Positions 20,783 to 35,500 of a stretch of 64,000 bases of DNA are shown piece after piece; within the stretch, counting starts at the first letter, position 1; the number at the start of each line of letters is the position of its first letter. Source of the stretch: Lucifuga dentata (lineage: Eukaryota > Chordata > Actinopteri > Ophidiiformes > Bythitidae); NCBI GenBank assembly GCA_014773175.1, contig VXCM01001277.1, forward strand, positions 14,514-78,513. The letters run 5' to 3'. The notes under the pieces are model-generated. The model was given only the letters and a program-made list of their open reading frames with translations. It had not been told where the DNA came from and did not search any database. The position numbers and the translations under genes were made by a program.

Positions 20783-23700
20783 AGAGAAGAGAGAAAGTGA
20801 GAGGGAGGAGGAACAAAAGAGTGAGAATTCAACAATTGTCACAATGTGTGTGTGTGTGTGTGTGCGCTTTCTCACCATTCCATACACAGGCACTTGCGGT
20901 GTGGCCATGGGGAAAGCCATGGGAGCTGGAGCCTGCAGAGACAGAAAAAGCAGAAACCATGAATCAACAACCAGCAGACAAAACGGCAGATTCCTACAGC
21001 ACTTAAATGCACCGCAATCACTGGAAAACCAGTTTTCTCAGCTTTGCCAGCCTAGCGGTTTGCCGTTTTCGATTTGAATAAGCACCAGCAAAGTTTCCAT
21101 AATCCCAAAACAAAGTAGCTGACAGATAATTTAGCGTCTTTTGTTGTGAAATACACACGGAATACGTGATGTGTGCACGTTAGGAGCACAACAATGCAGC
21201 ATGCAAGAAAAGTGCTTAGAGGAATCCCAGTGGGAGCAATCATTACCACAGCTTTAAAAGTGGCGGCTCAATAGGACAGCATTTAGCCCCGCCCTCCTCA
21301 TTTTACAAATCAATTTGTAGTCATCGCTAGGAACCAATCAAATCTGCTGACTTCTGTTTGGAGATTTGGGGGTTTTACTGTGTGATAGTGAGCGTTTGTG
21401 ATGCAGAGTTGTGTTGGTAAATGTCCCAGAGGAAAATGAGTTTACAAAGCAGAAATGAAGGTGTATCACGAACAACAGTGGGAAATAAAAATATAACACA
21501 ACATAAATGTATTTTAACAGTTATCTAATGAGTTTTATTTCCTGCCGCAAATCCAGTTTAGGGAGTTGTGGAGCTTCTGTCTCAAACGTGACACCAAAAT
21601 CGTGTATCTGTTAGGAAAGTCTGACAAGGTGTTCTCTGTGTCTTAGGTCAGGGGCATGGTTACACATGGGGGTGGAGTCACATGTGGAACACCACCCTAA
21701 CCACCACCACACCACAACCATCCTCAGTACGTTTACATGCATATATAATGTAAATGTAATATAAGGTTGAATATTTTTGTCTGTACTAGGATTAATGTGG
21801 TAAATAAGACTCAAACATGGATGGAATTAAAGGACCATACCACCCATTTTGCATGTTTAAGACTACTATATTAAGTTTTCATAGACGTAACGTTACTGAG
21901 AATCATTTCCCAAAGCATACTACTGGAATAGTGAATTAAAAATGTTTTTCCTACCTTCCAGACCACCATTGGTTTCAGTTCATTCTGTTACGCTATTAAA
22001 ATCAACTTGTTGATACAAGACGTGTATTCAGGTTGTTTTTTTTTCAAAGTTTCATAATTTTAGTGTTTAAGCTCAATAAAAAGAGTGGAGTGAATGTATG
22101 CCTCCACCAGGAAATATAGTCCCAAAAGAAGACCTGAGTTTATGGAAAAATTTAAAGGACCGTGACTTCATAAGGCTGCATAACTATTAGCAGGAGAAAC
22201 ATGGATTTTTAAGGTGGGTGTATCGCTTGAATATTTGATTATGAAAGATTAAAAGATTTTGGAAAATATCATGAAAGCTGAAATATGGTTTCATCCTTTG
22301 GGAAATGATTGTCAGGAACGTAACATGTATGAAAATTGAATATATTAGGCTCAAACATGCAAAAAGGGTGGTATGGTCCTTTAACAGGATTCAGTGGTAA
22401 TGTTTTGCATAACTGAATATGAGGAGATTCTGCCAGGTGAGAAAGAAGGATGCAGAGGAATAAGCTTACTTCGGTTTCCCTCAATTTCAACATAATTATA
22501 GTGTTCACTATTATCTTAATCTGAGTATAATCAAAGTTTTAACGCGTGTAAATGTGCAGACTAATGTACGTTGTAAACTCAGGCTATTTTCTGTCGTTGA
22601 ACTAAAATGTTGAGCCCAGAATCACAAATGGCAGTGTGAAACTACAATAAACTCCAAGAGCAAAAACCAGGGCGGCCATGAGTTGAAGGAGGACCGTCTC
22701 CAACAAGGAGGAAGACTCAGACATTGAAGAGTCAGATGAAGAAGATGATAACCCTGGCGGAGTGCCGAAAAAAAAAAAAAAANAAAAAAAAAAAAAAAAA
22801 TTTCACGATTTGAAAAGGAGTGTTTGTGCAGGAAGGTTCATCTACAGTCAATGAAGATGGTTGCACGATATTCCTTGTGTTACTCCGCCCTCTTGTGTAT
22901 CTCCGCCCCAAGATGAATCCAACTTGCACTGAACGATAGATGGGAATACATGCAGATTACTTTAAAGGTTATGATCTGATTTTATTTTTCCTAAACTATT
23001 TGCTGCTCCGTCTCCGGTTGGCACGACGACCTAGAAGTCTCAGGCTCCCGCTACTCTGAAAAACCAATTAGAAGCAGCTTACAGAAACACGGTGCTGCCT
23101 TCACAAACATCATCCATCATTGGAAATGAGACAACTGTGGGGCTTTTAATAACATGACTTTTAACGCCGCCTTATCAGAATCTACAGGAAGATGTTTTCT
23201 ACACTGACTTATAGTTTTGTTTGTTGTGTTTGTGCAAAAAAGAAAAAAAAAAAAGTTTAAATAGTTCCATAAAATGCAGTAATTACCTCCGTGGTGAAGT
23301 GTGTAAATTACCTTAGCTTTTTTTTTTTCTGAAGTGATGGATTGCATTAATCAAGGCAATACAATGGCGGGTTTCGGCTCTTCGCGGGTATTAATGGAAC
23401 AGAAGAAAAATAAAATCACGCCACCATTATCTTTTAATGGCTGTTTATTAAGCTGATTTAAACAAATGTATATCAGCAGATCTATGAACAGCTACAGGAA
23501 AAGAGGCTGGAGTGAATAGCTAAACAAAGGTCAGGTCAGGTGATCTCAGGCGCTAATCAATGTGATTGATCAGGTATCCACTTTTAATTCGGGCCTCCAG
23601 TGAGCAGGCTGCGAAAGCTGATCATGAGCATTGATCAATCTGAAAGTTTGGACTGCTACAGTAGAAAGCGACGGCCGCCTGCCAGAGAATTTAAAAAAAA

Positions 23701-26700
23701 AAAAAAAAGNTAAAAAAAAAAAAAAAAGTCCAAGTCAGCCAAAAGACGTGAATTTATACATTAAATGCATTTACTGCTGGCTTAGTAAGACACTGTCAGC
23801 TCGTTTTTGGCGTTTGAAGCCACGGCCGCCTCAGTTAGTGTCAGAAACAGAAACCATCTGCTTTGATTGCTTCATATTTTTTGACTTTTTTTTTTGTCTT
23901 TTTACATGTGTTTTGTCTGTTAAAATGACAGGAAGACGGCCAAGAGGAAACAGACGCCGTTTACGTCTCATCACGTTTGTCGGCTTCTACGTCCATCTTT
24001 TACGTCTTTCAGTCCGACTTTGCTTCCCTATCAGCTTTAAATTCATCTTTTTTATTTTTAACGCCACATTTACTCTTCCTGTCCTTCTGTTTGGACCCGT
24101 TCGTTCTTTCAGCCTCTGCTTCCTCTCCCTCTTTATAACCATTTTTTTCTCCACCTTTATGTAAATCTGCCCGTTTCCCTTCGCCTTTGTCATATTTGTT
24201 TTTATTCACTCAGGACTGGATGTCTCTGAGCCTTTCCCTTCCCCTGCAAAGGTGACTTTCTTCTGTCTGGCTTTTCTTTTCAAGTAAGACTTCTGTTCTT
24301 AAACGCCCCGCGTGGTTCAGTGAAGGTTACGTAAGTAGAAAGGATTTGCTGAATTCCTGGCTGGCATTTTAAGTATTAAGCCAACGTGGACGGTTGCAAC
24401 CTTGCCCTTTTCCGTGCGATCTGGATGTGGGAGTTTTACTGATGTGTGTGATGCTTGTTCCTTACTTTCCTGTGGATCTGTGATCTTTTACATATTAAAA
24501 AAGGAGGTCATGTGATCACTTTGTGTTTGTCTTGCTTTTTGGTAGCAGGATATTTCAAAAAGTTACAGATGGATTTGGATGAAATTTGGGGAACAGATAG
24601 ATAACGTCAAGAGAAAAGCGACTAAATTTATCAGCCTGATGGTGGCGCTATGATAAACCACTTTTACATTTTAGCCTTTAAAGGACCATACCATCCATTT
24701 GCATGTTTGAGCCTAATATATTCAATTTTCATACATGTAATGTTACTGACAATCATTTCCCAAAGCATACTACTGGAACAGTGAATTAAAAATGTTTTTC
24801 CTACCTTCCAGACCTCCATTGATTTCAGTTCATTCTGGTACGCTATTAAAAGCAACTTGTTGATACTTGAAACGTTCTTGGGATAGGTAATCCATCATCA
24901 CCAACAAGACGTGTATTCAGGTTTTTTTTAGAAGTTATGTAATTTTAGTGTTTAAGCACAGTAAAAAGCGTGGAGTGAATGTATGCCTCCACCGGGGAAT
25001 ATAGTCCCAAAAGAAGACCTGTGTTTATGGAAAAATTTAAACGACCATGACTTCATAAGGCTGCATAACTATTAGCAGGCGAAACATGGATTTTTAAGGT
25101 GGGTGTATCACTTGAATATTTGATTTTGAAAGATTAAGAGATTTTGCAAAATATCAGGAAAGCTGAAATATTGTTTCATCCTTTGGGAAATGATTGTCAG
25201 ACGTAACATGTATGAAAATTGAATACAGTAGGCTCAAACTTGCAAAATGGCAGGTATGGTCCTTTAAGGAGTTTTTTTTGTTTTAGATGTTTTCAAGTAA
25301 AATCTATGTAAGAGGTGATTGAATTCATTTCCCAGGGATAATAATGAGCAGTTTTATTGCTATTTTCCCATTATAAGCAAGAAAAATCCATTCCTTGCAT
25401 GTATTCTTTCACGTTTGCTTGTCTTGCTAACCATACATTTGAGGCGGTGGTGAGTTCACTGCTTATTACACGGGACAGACATTCATTTCTACTTTCAACT
25501 TGCGCCTGGCGAACTGACAAAACTGCTTTTATAATGCAATGCCAAACCGATTTTGATGGTGACATTTATTTTCACTTTTCTAAGAGTCTGAGATCAGACA
25601 ACATTTCAGGTGCAGAAGAATTTGATTATTTTCGGGCTGTGACCCAGAAGAGGTGAACATTTTTCTTATCTGGCCAAACGGTAAGTAATGCCGAGTTAAG
25701 GAAGATATCAGAGAGAAATAGAGGAGCAAAGGTGGAGCTAAGAAAACAGGGAGCAAGAAAAAGTTGGAGAGACGGAGGAAAAAAGAGGTTGATGTTTCCC
25801 ACTATCAGTCACTTTGCTTTGGGATACGAGCTCAAATAACAGGTAGAACGCTGGCCTGTAACGCAGAGGTGAGGAGGTTATTTGCAGAAATTGGCGAGAA
25901 CGGATCTGAATTATTTTTTAAGAAGTGTCTCCGAGGAACGCAGGGTTGGGAAGAGGTNGCGAGAACGGATCTGAATTATTTTTTAAGAAGTGTCTCCGAG
26001 GAACGCAGGGTTGGGAAGAGGTGACAGATGAGAGAGAGGGAGGGAGAGAGAGAGATGGAGGGAGGGTGGCAGCAAGAAATTGAGTAGGTCTTGTCTTACT
26101 AAACAGGGATAAGTACTTACATAACTAGTATAGAACATTCCATTCTGCCCCGGACGCAACAAGGAAAAAAGACAAAAGACAGAGGAAGACAAAAAGAGAG
26201 AGACAGATAAATAAGGTGAGAGAAAGAATTAGATGATGGGATAAGAGGGAAGCAAAAAAGAAAGGGATGTGAGAGTGAGACAGGTACAGAAAGGCAGGGA
26301 TGTTGAAATGAGAAAAGGAGGATAAAAGAAGCAGGAAAAGAAAGAAAGAAAAAAGGGGGATGCAGAGAAAGATGACAAAAATAAGAAGGGAATGTTAGCA
26401 AAAAAAAAAATCGTGACAAATAGTAAAAGACGAAAAGTAAGAGTGGGAAGCAGAAAAATAGACAGGAGAGAGCAAGAGAGAGGAAAAGAGAGAACAAGAG
26501 AGACGAGGATGAGAAGAGAAAACAGAAGGAGAGGTCATATGGAGGAACAGATGTCAAAGGCAGCGAAAACAGGACGCGCAGATGACAAGGCAAAACGGAG
26601 ATGTGATAATAACAAGGAGGCAAGTGTGGAGAGGAAGGAAGACGAGTGGATGACAAGGCAAAACAGAGGGAAGGAGTACACAGAGAGGACGAGCAGGATG

Positions 26701-26852
26701 GGAAGGTGAGATTAGAGAGTGACGGGAGGGGTGAAGAGAGAGAGAGAGAGAGAGAAAGAGACAGAAAGTGGAGGGTTAGTGACAGTTTGTCCTCGTCAGC
26801 CAGAAATTGCAGACCAGAAAGCAGGCATAAGCACACACACACGCACGCATGC

Positions 26853-26887
<35 letters not shown>

Positions 26888-29800
26888 TACGCACGCGCAC
26901 ACCACAGAACACAATAAAACACAGAGGAAACTAGTCACATGCTATAGCATTCAGGAGGGATTGTGCTTGTGCATGTGTGCGTGCATGTGTGTGTGTGTAT
27001 TGGATTCTGTATTTTTTTAGCAGTGCGAGTTTCATTAAGTTTAAAGTAAAACTTTAATGACTTTTTTTTTATATCAGAGCTAACTATTGAGGCTAATTTT
27101 CGCTAGTGAAGTTGGCAGAAAAACTGAAATAGCATCAAATGAAACAGAAAAATAATAACTTTCATGCAACAAACCAGATTTCTCACCAGAAAACCGATGA
27201 AATAAAAAAAGAACATCACAAAAACTGAATAAGAGAGTTTGGAAAAAAAAAAAAAAAAAAANAAAAAAAAAAAAAAAAAAGGTGTTTTATGAATTTTTAA
27301 GAGCTTGACTTCAAACACTTCAGACTTTTTTTTTCAGGACTTACAGATATTTAGGTTCTTTGTAGGACAAATTAAGCCTCTGTGTGTGCATGTGTGTGTA
27401 TGTGTGTGTTTGGCACGCGTCTCCCTCTCCTTACCACGTGCGGTACGGCCATGGGTGGGGGTCCCATGGGTGCCGGGCTCCACTGTGTGGTCGACGTGGT
27501 CTTGTTTTGCCAGTTCTGCCCCCCCGTCAGCTTCTTCTCTCCAGGCTGATTCCACTGCATGTCTGGCCTGAAGACAAAGACAAAACCGGCTTCTCTCAGC
27601 ATTTTCACCTGTACCAACCTAAGCCCAACTTCACAATCGACCGGAATGTGAATGAATGTGTCGCAGCCCCTTGCTTGCTAGCATTTTGTCACAAACCTAA
27701 ATGATTAACGATAAACTTGACTATACTTCAAGTCCAGGGTATTAAGGAGGCAGATTGCAGGTAGGAATGCTGGAAAGTGTTAATTTTTTGGACAGGAAGG
27801 TCGATGCTCAGTCGATGGACTTACACCTCAGAAAGGTATCAGACACTTACTTCTTGGCTGGAGTCCCACCGAACTGCAGATCTGAGGAGGGAGAAGGAAT
27901 GGGAAAAGCTGATGAGAGGTTGTCAGAGAGCGTAACAAAGCAACAGGAGGCATTTCAGCCTTCCATAACTACATTTACCTCAATTTAATTTCCTCTACGT
28001 GTTTTAATTGGCATTGGTGATGCATTTTTAAAGGGCAGAAAGGAAGGAGAGTAAAGTGTACTGCTGCAGTCAAGGTCAAAGACTAAAGGGAGAAAGTTCA
28101 GGCATATGTATCCTCTGATGGACTACCAATGGGTCAATTTAGCCCAGATATTGAACTGGCAGGTGGCAGGCAGGACTATAAGATGTCAGTATTCAGACTA
28201 AATTGCCGTGATTTTTTAAATCAATACATTTCAAACCCAAAATGGAAGAGCTGTTCACAACTAAAGGTATGCTCCAAAGCGTTCATTTCTTTGCTCCTTA
28301 TTCCTTAATCCTTGTGTGACCTGGAAATCGGTTTGTCCACTATCTTTAACGATGGTTGTGTTCCCTTATTTCAGCTCTGAAGTGGGAGGAGCTTCCTGGA
28401 GGAAACCCGAGATGATTCTACGGGGAAGTCTTTCATCAGGCAGACACACCCCTTTTCCTGGAAATCTCTACCTCTGTCATTGCTTATTAATTTTGCATGT
28501 TTGAGCACAATAACAAATAAATGTATCACTTCCCAAAACATACTAGTGGAGCAGTACATTTTAGATTTGTTTTTCCTACCTTCCAGGCTGCCATTGGTTC
28601 CAGTTCAATATTTGTTACTATAATCAACTTGTGGAGATTTGAAATGTGCTTGAGATAAACAATCCATCACAGCAAACTGCACGTCATTGTTATTTTTTTT
28701 GTTGAAGTTATTTAATTTAACCGGTCCAACACAGAGCTGCTGGAAGAAAATGTATGCTTCCGCCAGGGAATATAGTCCCTGGAGAAGACGGCTTTTATCG
28801 TCCCTTCTACATTCAGATGTATGTGTTAGGAGGCAAAAACATTGAATTTTAAGGTGGGTGTATCACCTGAACATTTGATTTTGAAAGATTAGGGGATTTG
28901 GCAAAATAACAGGAAAACTAAAATATGGTTTTATGTTTTGGAAAATGGTTGCGTAAGGTGTATACAGGTAGTATTTCTTGGGCTTAAACATGCAAAATCA
29001 CTGCTATGATCCTTTAAATGGGAAAGGAACTACAATGTGAGGAAAACGTGCAAGTGAGGGGAATGAGGATACGATTAAGAGCTTTGGAATGTACCCTAAG
29101 CTCCACAACACTTGAGAACACTTATGTGTCTTTGCATTTTGTTGCCTGATGTATTCAAGTGCACGCGAACGTGTCGGTACACTCACTGCCCACGAGGTTG
29201 GCCAGAGAGGAGTCGAGGTCGTTGGCTAGCAGCTTTCCTCCAGGATGGATGGCCATCGGAGGAGGCGGGGGTGCCGTGTGTGTGTGAATCGTAGGCTTCA
29301 ACAAGTCTCCAAGAGCATCGAAACCTGAAGGGGGATCCAGAGGTCAGAAAAGACAGACTGTAACAGCATCATGCAGGCGAACAGACGCACATACATACAG
29401 ACAAGCAAACGCAGCTCAGATTATAAAGTGCGTGTGCAGCAGTCAGACACAAAATCAATACAGAAACCCGTTTAAACATACAGCGCCGAGGGCGGAAAAA
29501 AAACAGAAACGTAAAGAAAATCTGAAACAGGGAGAAAAGAGCAAGAAAGTCAGAGTGAAAGTGACTGTTATTAAAAGCTGTGAGACATTTTACCCCAAAT
29601 CTAACGAGTCGCAGTCTAATTTACCGTGCTAACGTTTCCCCCCAAACAATTCAACACAGCCCATTTTAATAAACTAGAGTCGGACGGTTTTGATCCGAGA
29701 ATATTGCTGACTTGTGCTCCTTAATCTCACCATGACTGGGAATCGGAGCTTGTGAGGAGAACATCACGAGACATGAGACACGAGACATCGTGTCTAACAA

Positions 29801-31194
29801 GTCATCTCTTTGTTAACTGAATTCTCCGTGCCCTATTTTTAGCATTTACCTACACAGAGAGAGATTCCACTTTACTGCAAATATACTCTACCCAGACTCT
29901 ATTTTTTCCCACTGTCATAAGGGACCTTCATTTGATTAGCATTACGCTAATTCACTAGCTTGCAGCACTTTGTTCCATACGATTGATGTGTTTGCAGTTG
30001 TCATGGATATGCTCTGACTCTTAACAGCGGTTAGCTTAGGACGCAGTTGTGTGTATATATGAGTGTGTTTTTCCAATTGTTCTTGACAATGAGCAAAAGA
30101 TGCAAATGACAGAGAGCAATTTCCTGTGTCAACAAGCGTGTGTGTAGCTGCCTGAGTTAACAGCTTCCCCTGTCAGCACTCGTTCAGCTAATAGTCGAGT
30201 TTTACCATGCTGGTGGAAATCTGAAGGTGTGACTGTGTGTGTGTGTGTGTGGAAAAGATGACAATGCGGTTAGAGGGGAAAAAAAAAAAGTGAAATAATG
30301 ACAGCATAACTACGTGACAGCTCAGATTTATGATGTCATTTTAAGTGTCTAAGGAAAATTAAATCTAAATAGGAATTAAAGCTCTTATCCTGGTGGGATT
30401 TGTGCTTCACTTTAACCGGTAACCATTATAGACAAAAAAAAACAAAAAAAAAACACAAAATCAATACTTGCAATGTGGAAAAAGAGAAATGAAAAGAGGA
30501 CAAGAGCATGATGACAATAGAAAGCAAAGAGCAAGACATGCAGAGTCCCCGCAGGAGCAAAACACAGAGGAGGAGGAGGAAAAAGAGACGTGGGGGGAGG
30601 AGGGAGGAGGAATAATATTTAGTTAGGAAGCACTATGTAGGTATGACAGCGGTGCTGACACTAAAGATTCACAAGAGTTTCCTGCTAGCTTAGCAGATGG
30701 GGNTGTACAGGAAAAAGTAGAGAAAGACAGGAAGGAAAGAGGTGGTTAAGGAAAAATAAAGGGAGAGGAAGCAGGTTACTATAAAAGCAAAATATGGTTT
30801 GAGACAATTCTCTCGACTCTTAATTTCGGCATTTCCATTAAGGTTGCTGTGGTGATGAAACACTTTGGCAAAGCGGGCGATGCTCTCTCTCTCACTCTCA
30901 TATACACATTCTCTCTCTCTTACAAATACACTTTCTCTCTCTCTCTCTCTCTCTCACATACACAAATTCTCTTATATACACATTNCTTACAAATACACTT
31001 TCTCTCTCTCTCTCTCTCTCTCACATACACAAATTCTCTTATATACACATTCTCTCTCACACACTTTCTCTCTCTCTCTCTCTTACATACATACATTCTC
31101 TTACATACACACATTCTCTCTCTTACATAGACATATTTTCTCTCTCTCACACACATTCTCTTACATACATTCTCTCTCTCTTACATACACACAT

Positions 31195-31234
<40 letters not shown>

Positions 31235-32476
31235 TCTCTTCTCTTTCTCTCTCAAACCACTAAGTCAGTTAAGTCGGGAGAATTAAAATGAACTGAGGGA
31301 GCAACAGAGGAGAGACGGAGATAAACGGGGAGAGAAACCAGATTTCTCACCCACACACACACACATACACACACCACAGGGCAGCAGAGAGGAAGGGGAG
31401 GAGGGAGGAAGAGGAGGAGGTGAGATGAAGAAAGCAGGGAGAATGTTGCCGGGTTTATGGTCCAGGGGAGGACATGAAGAACATCTGAGTTTGGGGTGAA
31501 AAACCCAACAGACTACGTTATCTAATAAAGCTGTGTTTTGTGAGACGGTGCCTTACATTTACTGATTAATTCAACAATCATCTTTATTGGGTTTTACTTT
31601 GCATCCAGGGATCATTAAGAAATAAACGGATTATACCGAGTTTTTGAAGCAAACTCTCAAATGGAGAGATCAGGAGCTGAAAATGAGGATAAAGAGGCCA
31701 CATAACTCTGATCAGTAAAGAAGATTGGACCTTATGAGATCTGATCTGATAATTAATTGAAAAATAAACAGAATAAATTGTAACATATGGATGCCAGCAG
31801 GTAGGACAGATGGGAGGAAATCCTTTGATGCTGACTAAATTAATGAAATCTGCAAACCTAAAAAAGCTGAAATACCGAAGGAATCTCATCCAGATTGTGG
31901 TTAGATGCAACAAATATGAACTGAAAGATAAGATCAAAACCGTAAACAGCAATCTGAACTGAAAGCGAAATCATAGCCTTGAGGACAAAATAATTGCAAG
32001 GATAGTGAAAAAAATGACAAATACGAATGATGGAACACGGAGAATGTATTGTAAAGAGATTGCAAAAAGCGGATTTGAATTATCTGACAAGAAAATAAAT
32101 CTGTGTAATATATATTAAAAAGTGAAACAACGCCTCCGGCTCGCATCAGGATATCAGCGAAAAGTGGATGAAAAATGTATACGGGACAAGAAGATGATCT
32201 AAACGGAGCAGACAAAGGGAATGAGAGAAAGGAGAGCAGATGGAGAAGAGTTGCCTGGGTAATTCTTGCCTTGTCAAGTGTGATGGGGAGACGAGGAGGC
32301 AGAGAGAGAGAGAGAGAGAGNTGAAATCGTGGAGGGAGGGAAGAAAGGCGAGAGGAGGATGGTGTTAACAACAAACAAAACAGATGAGTGGAAGCAGACA
32401 GATGGGATGGAGTGAAATGACAGATGACTTACGAGCAGACGCACACACGGCTACAAAGAAAGACACAGACACACAA

Positions 32477-32524
<48 letters not shown>

Positions 32525-35500
32525 GGATCTTTGTGAGTGCTGCCAGTCACCCAGATGGTGTTACTGGTAGTTGTAGTGGCAGCTTCAACATGAGATCTAT
32601 TAATAGAAAGCAGTTAGTCTATACAAAACCGAAACCAGCTTCACACCAGAGCTAAGAGCCTCCAACTGTTACGACTGAGCGGGGTGGAGGAGACGGGCGG
32701 GGTTAACCAGCAGAAATCAGCGGCTCAAACGCAATCTGCTGAAACATTTGCTGGAATCAAAAAAATAAAAAATGCATGATCAAGTATTGATAACGAAGGG
32801 AAATAAAAACGTGTTGAATTGCTACTGCAAAATCGATCCAGTTGCAATTTTTTTTTTTTTTTTTTNTTTTTTTTTTTTTTTTTGCTCAATCGTGGCACAT
32901 TTGACATGCATCGTCCAATTTTAGGACATATATATATATATACACACACACACACGTGGAAATAAGTCATATGCATAGGATATCGCCTAAATGCACAGAT
33001 CTGGAATTCCCTTGCTATTCCGACTTCCATGTAAAAAAAAAGAAAATGTTCACATATGACTTATTTCCACACTAATCCTTCTCCTCAATATAAAATAATA
33101 TCAAGGGTGCATATAAGCAGGTATGCAGGTACGCATGTAGCGCATGCATCCCCAATGGGAAAATGCACAATGGGCTTTCCTGTGCACTTGTGTGCATATG
33201 AAGCATGTTTTTAAACAATCAAGAAATAATAGCTGATAGCATGAAGATCTGTCAGTCATTGCAAACCTTTAAAAACAGCTTGTATAAACTGCCACCATTG
33301 CAGAATTCAAACCATTTAAACAGAATCAAGGAATCAAGACATGTAGTAAAGTATCTATCTATCTAAGTATAAAAAAAAGCTCAACGCTAAAGTCCAAGAC
33401 AGCGTCAGTCCAAAGCTGTTATGAAACCAGAAGAGAAGCTGCAGCAGTTTGACAGGGTTCCTACACTTCCTCTACAAATACTCAAGACAGTTTCCTTATT
33501 TTACTTTCTTCATCAGATTTGAGGAGTTTTTTTTTTTTTTTGNTTTTTTTTTTTTTTTGGTTGTGATAAAAAGAAATGCCAGCCGGTGAACAGCAGTGCA
33601 CGAAAATGACGGCAGCCATTCAACCGTTTCGCCCTCAGCTTAAGTGATCAAATCCATTCGTACTGGCAGACTTTGCAGATCTGTGTAGGAGCCCTGCACT
33701 GAAAAAAAAAAAAAAGNNNNNNNNNNNNNNNNNNNNNNNNNNNNNNNNNNNNNNNNNNNNNNNNNNNNNNNNNNNNNNNNNNNNNNNNNNNNNNNNNNNN
33801 NNNNNNNNNNNGGAAAAAAAAAAAAACACGGTTATGTGTTAGAAATCTCCCAACGCACACCCAAAGGCAGAAAGAGCTACAAGCAGCCAGAGGGTTAGTA
33901 AGATGCTGTAACCGAGCCGCCGGCGAAGCCAAAAGGTTTTTTTTGTTTAGTTTAAGTCCAGCTCAGCCTGGACAAACAGAGCAGGATTTTACCGGCTGCA
34001 GGTTGCGGGCCGTTGTTGGATGCCGCCTTACTCCCAAACACGGCATCGAAATCTACGGTCATGGCTGCGGCTGTCTGCTGTGGAGGCTGGCTCTCCATTC
34101 CTGAGGGATGCAGTTAAATCAATTAAATGTAATATCTAGGCAGGCTCCTTATTGGTCAAGATGAGCTTTATCTTACATCTTTTACAGGATATATACAACA
34201 GACATCGTAATCCGTTGTTGCTGGGCGTTGGGAACGGCAGGCTTTCGGGATGCGAGGAAATCCACTCGTGCACTTTTTGTTTGTTCGTCTTCATCTTCAT
34301 CCACGTTAAGATTATTGGCTGATGCTTTCACTGTATTGTGGTTTTTACAGGGTTGTCTAGAGAATTAAAACCATCTGCTGGTTTAGTTGCAGAGTTGGAG
34401 ACGTTTCGTGACTTATCCAGGAGCCTACGCAACAATCGCTATTGACAGAATGTAGCTATTATAAGAAAACCCTTATAAGAAACGTGGAAAGACAATTCGT
34501 AAATCTATGGATAGAGACACTGCTAAATTAAGAGTCTGATGAAAAGTTTTAGCGTGGGATCTATAAAGCAAAGTGGAAGATTTACCGTGTCAAACAGGGC
34601 AAATATAATCAAGCAATCATTCATAAACGCCTGTTACTAGCATTTTTAGCGTTTGCCTTGAAAGAGGCAATCTAATCTTCCCAACAACGTATCAGCATCA
34701 GGACAATGTAGCCATGATAAGATGTGGCAACAATGAGATTCAATTATCGCTACCTAATATTCAACGCAATGCCATGTAGTTGCCATGTTTTTTTTAATGA
34801 ATCCCGCCATTTGTCTTTTGTAACATGAATTCTGCAGACGCAAGTTTTTAATTAGTGTATAGTTGTTTTAGAACAGTGATTCCCAAAGTGTGGGCCGCGG
34901 CCCATGTGGGGGCTGCAAGAGGTCATTTACAATAAATAAATGAAAAGTTTTTAGTTTTCAATTTTGTAATTAAATTTGAAATTACCACAAAATATTTATG
35001 ATTAAATATTTACACTTAAGAAAGTAGCAATGACATGACGTTAACAGACTGATGGAAACAAACTTGTAAAATACAAACTAATTACCACAATATAAATAAA
35101 TATAAATATTTGTTGTTATAAGGAACTACAGGGATATTTTTTATAAAAAAAAATAAATAAATAAATTTCTTCTGAAACACAGCACAAAATTTTTATGGAC
35201 AGTCATTTTGGTGCAGCCTGTTCTGTTTATGAACTAAAAAATATATAGGGAATTACGTCATCTTAATCTCATGTGTTGATCAAAGTTGTGATTAAAAGTT
35301 TGGGTGGGCTGCAGGAGATTTTCAGATTTCAAACTGGGCCGCAGCATTCTTAAGTTTGGGAATCACCATTTCAGAATATACAAGAATATGGTTTTTAATT
35401 CTACAATCTGGGCGAACAATTCCGCATCGCAGACGCTTACAGGCTTGGATATCAGCTGATGTAATATCCTCTGTGTTATTTTTTTTGGGAGAAACAAGGA

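Larger units (their letters stand above)
29325..33992. other. picalm intron
   Basis: 4.7 kb without a recognised exon. Contains the CT/CACATACA repeats at 30889-31255, GA and CA runs near 32300-32524, several N gaps and the 95-N gap. Confidence 0.6.

Noticed and set aside
26117..26938. 273-codon minus-strand ORF
   Set aside because: It runs through a polypurine tract and CA repeats. Its composition is almost only L, S, F, C and P, with no domain; it is an artefact of sequence skew inside a picalm intron.
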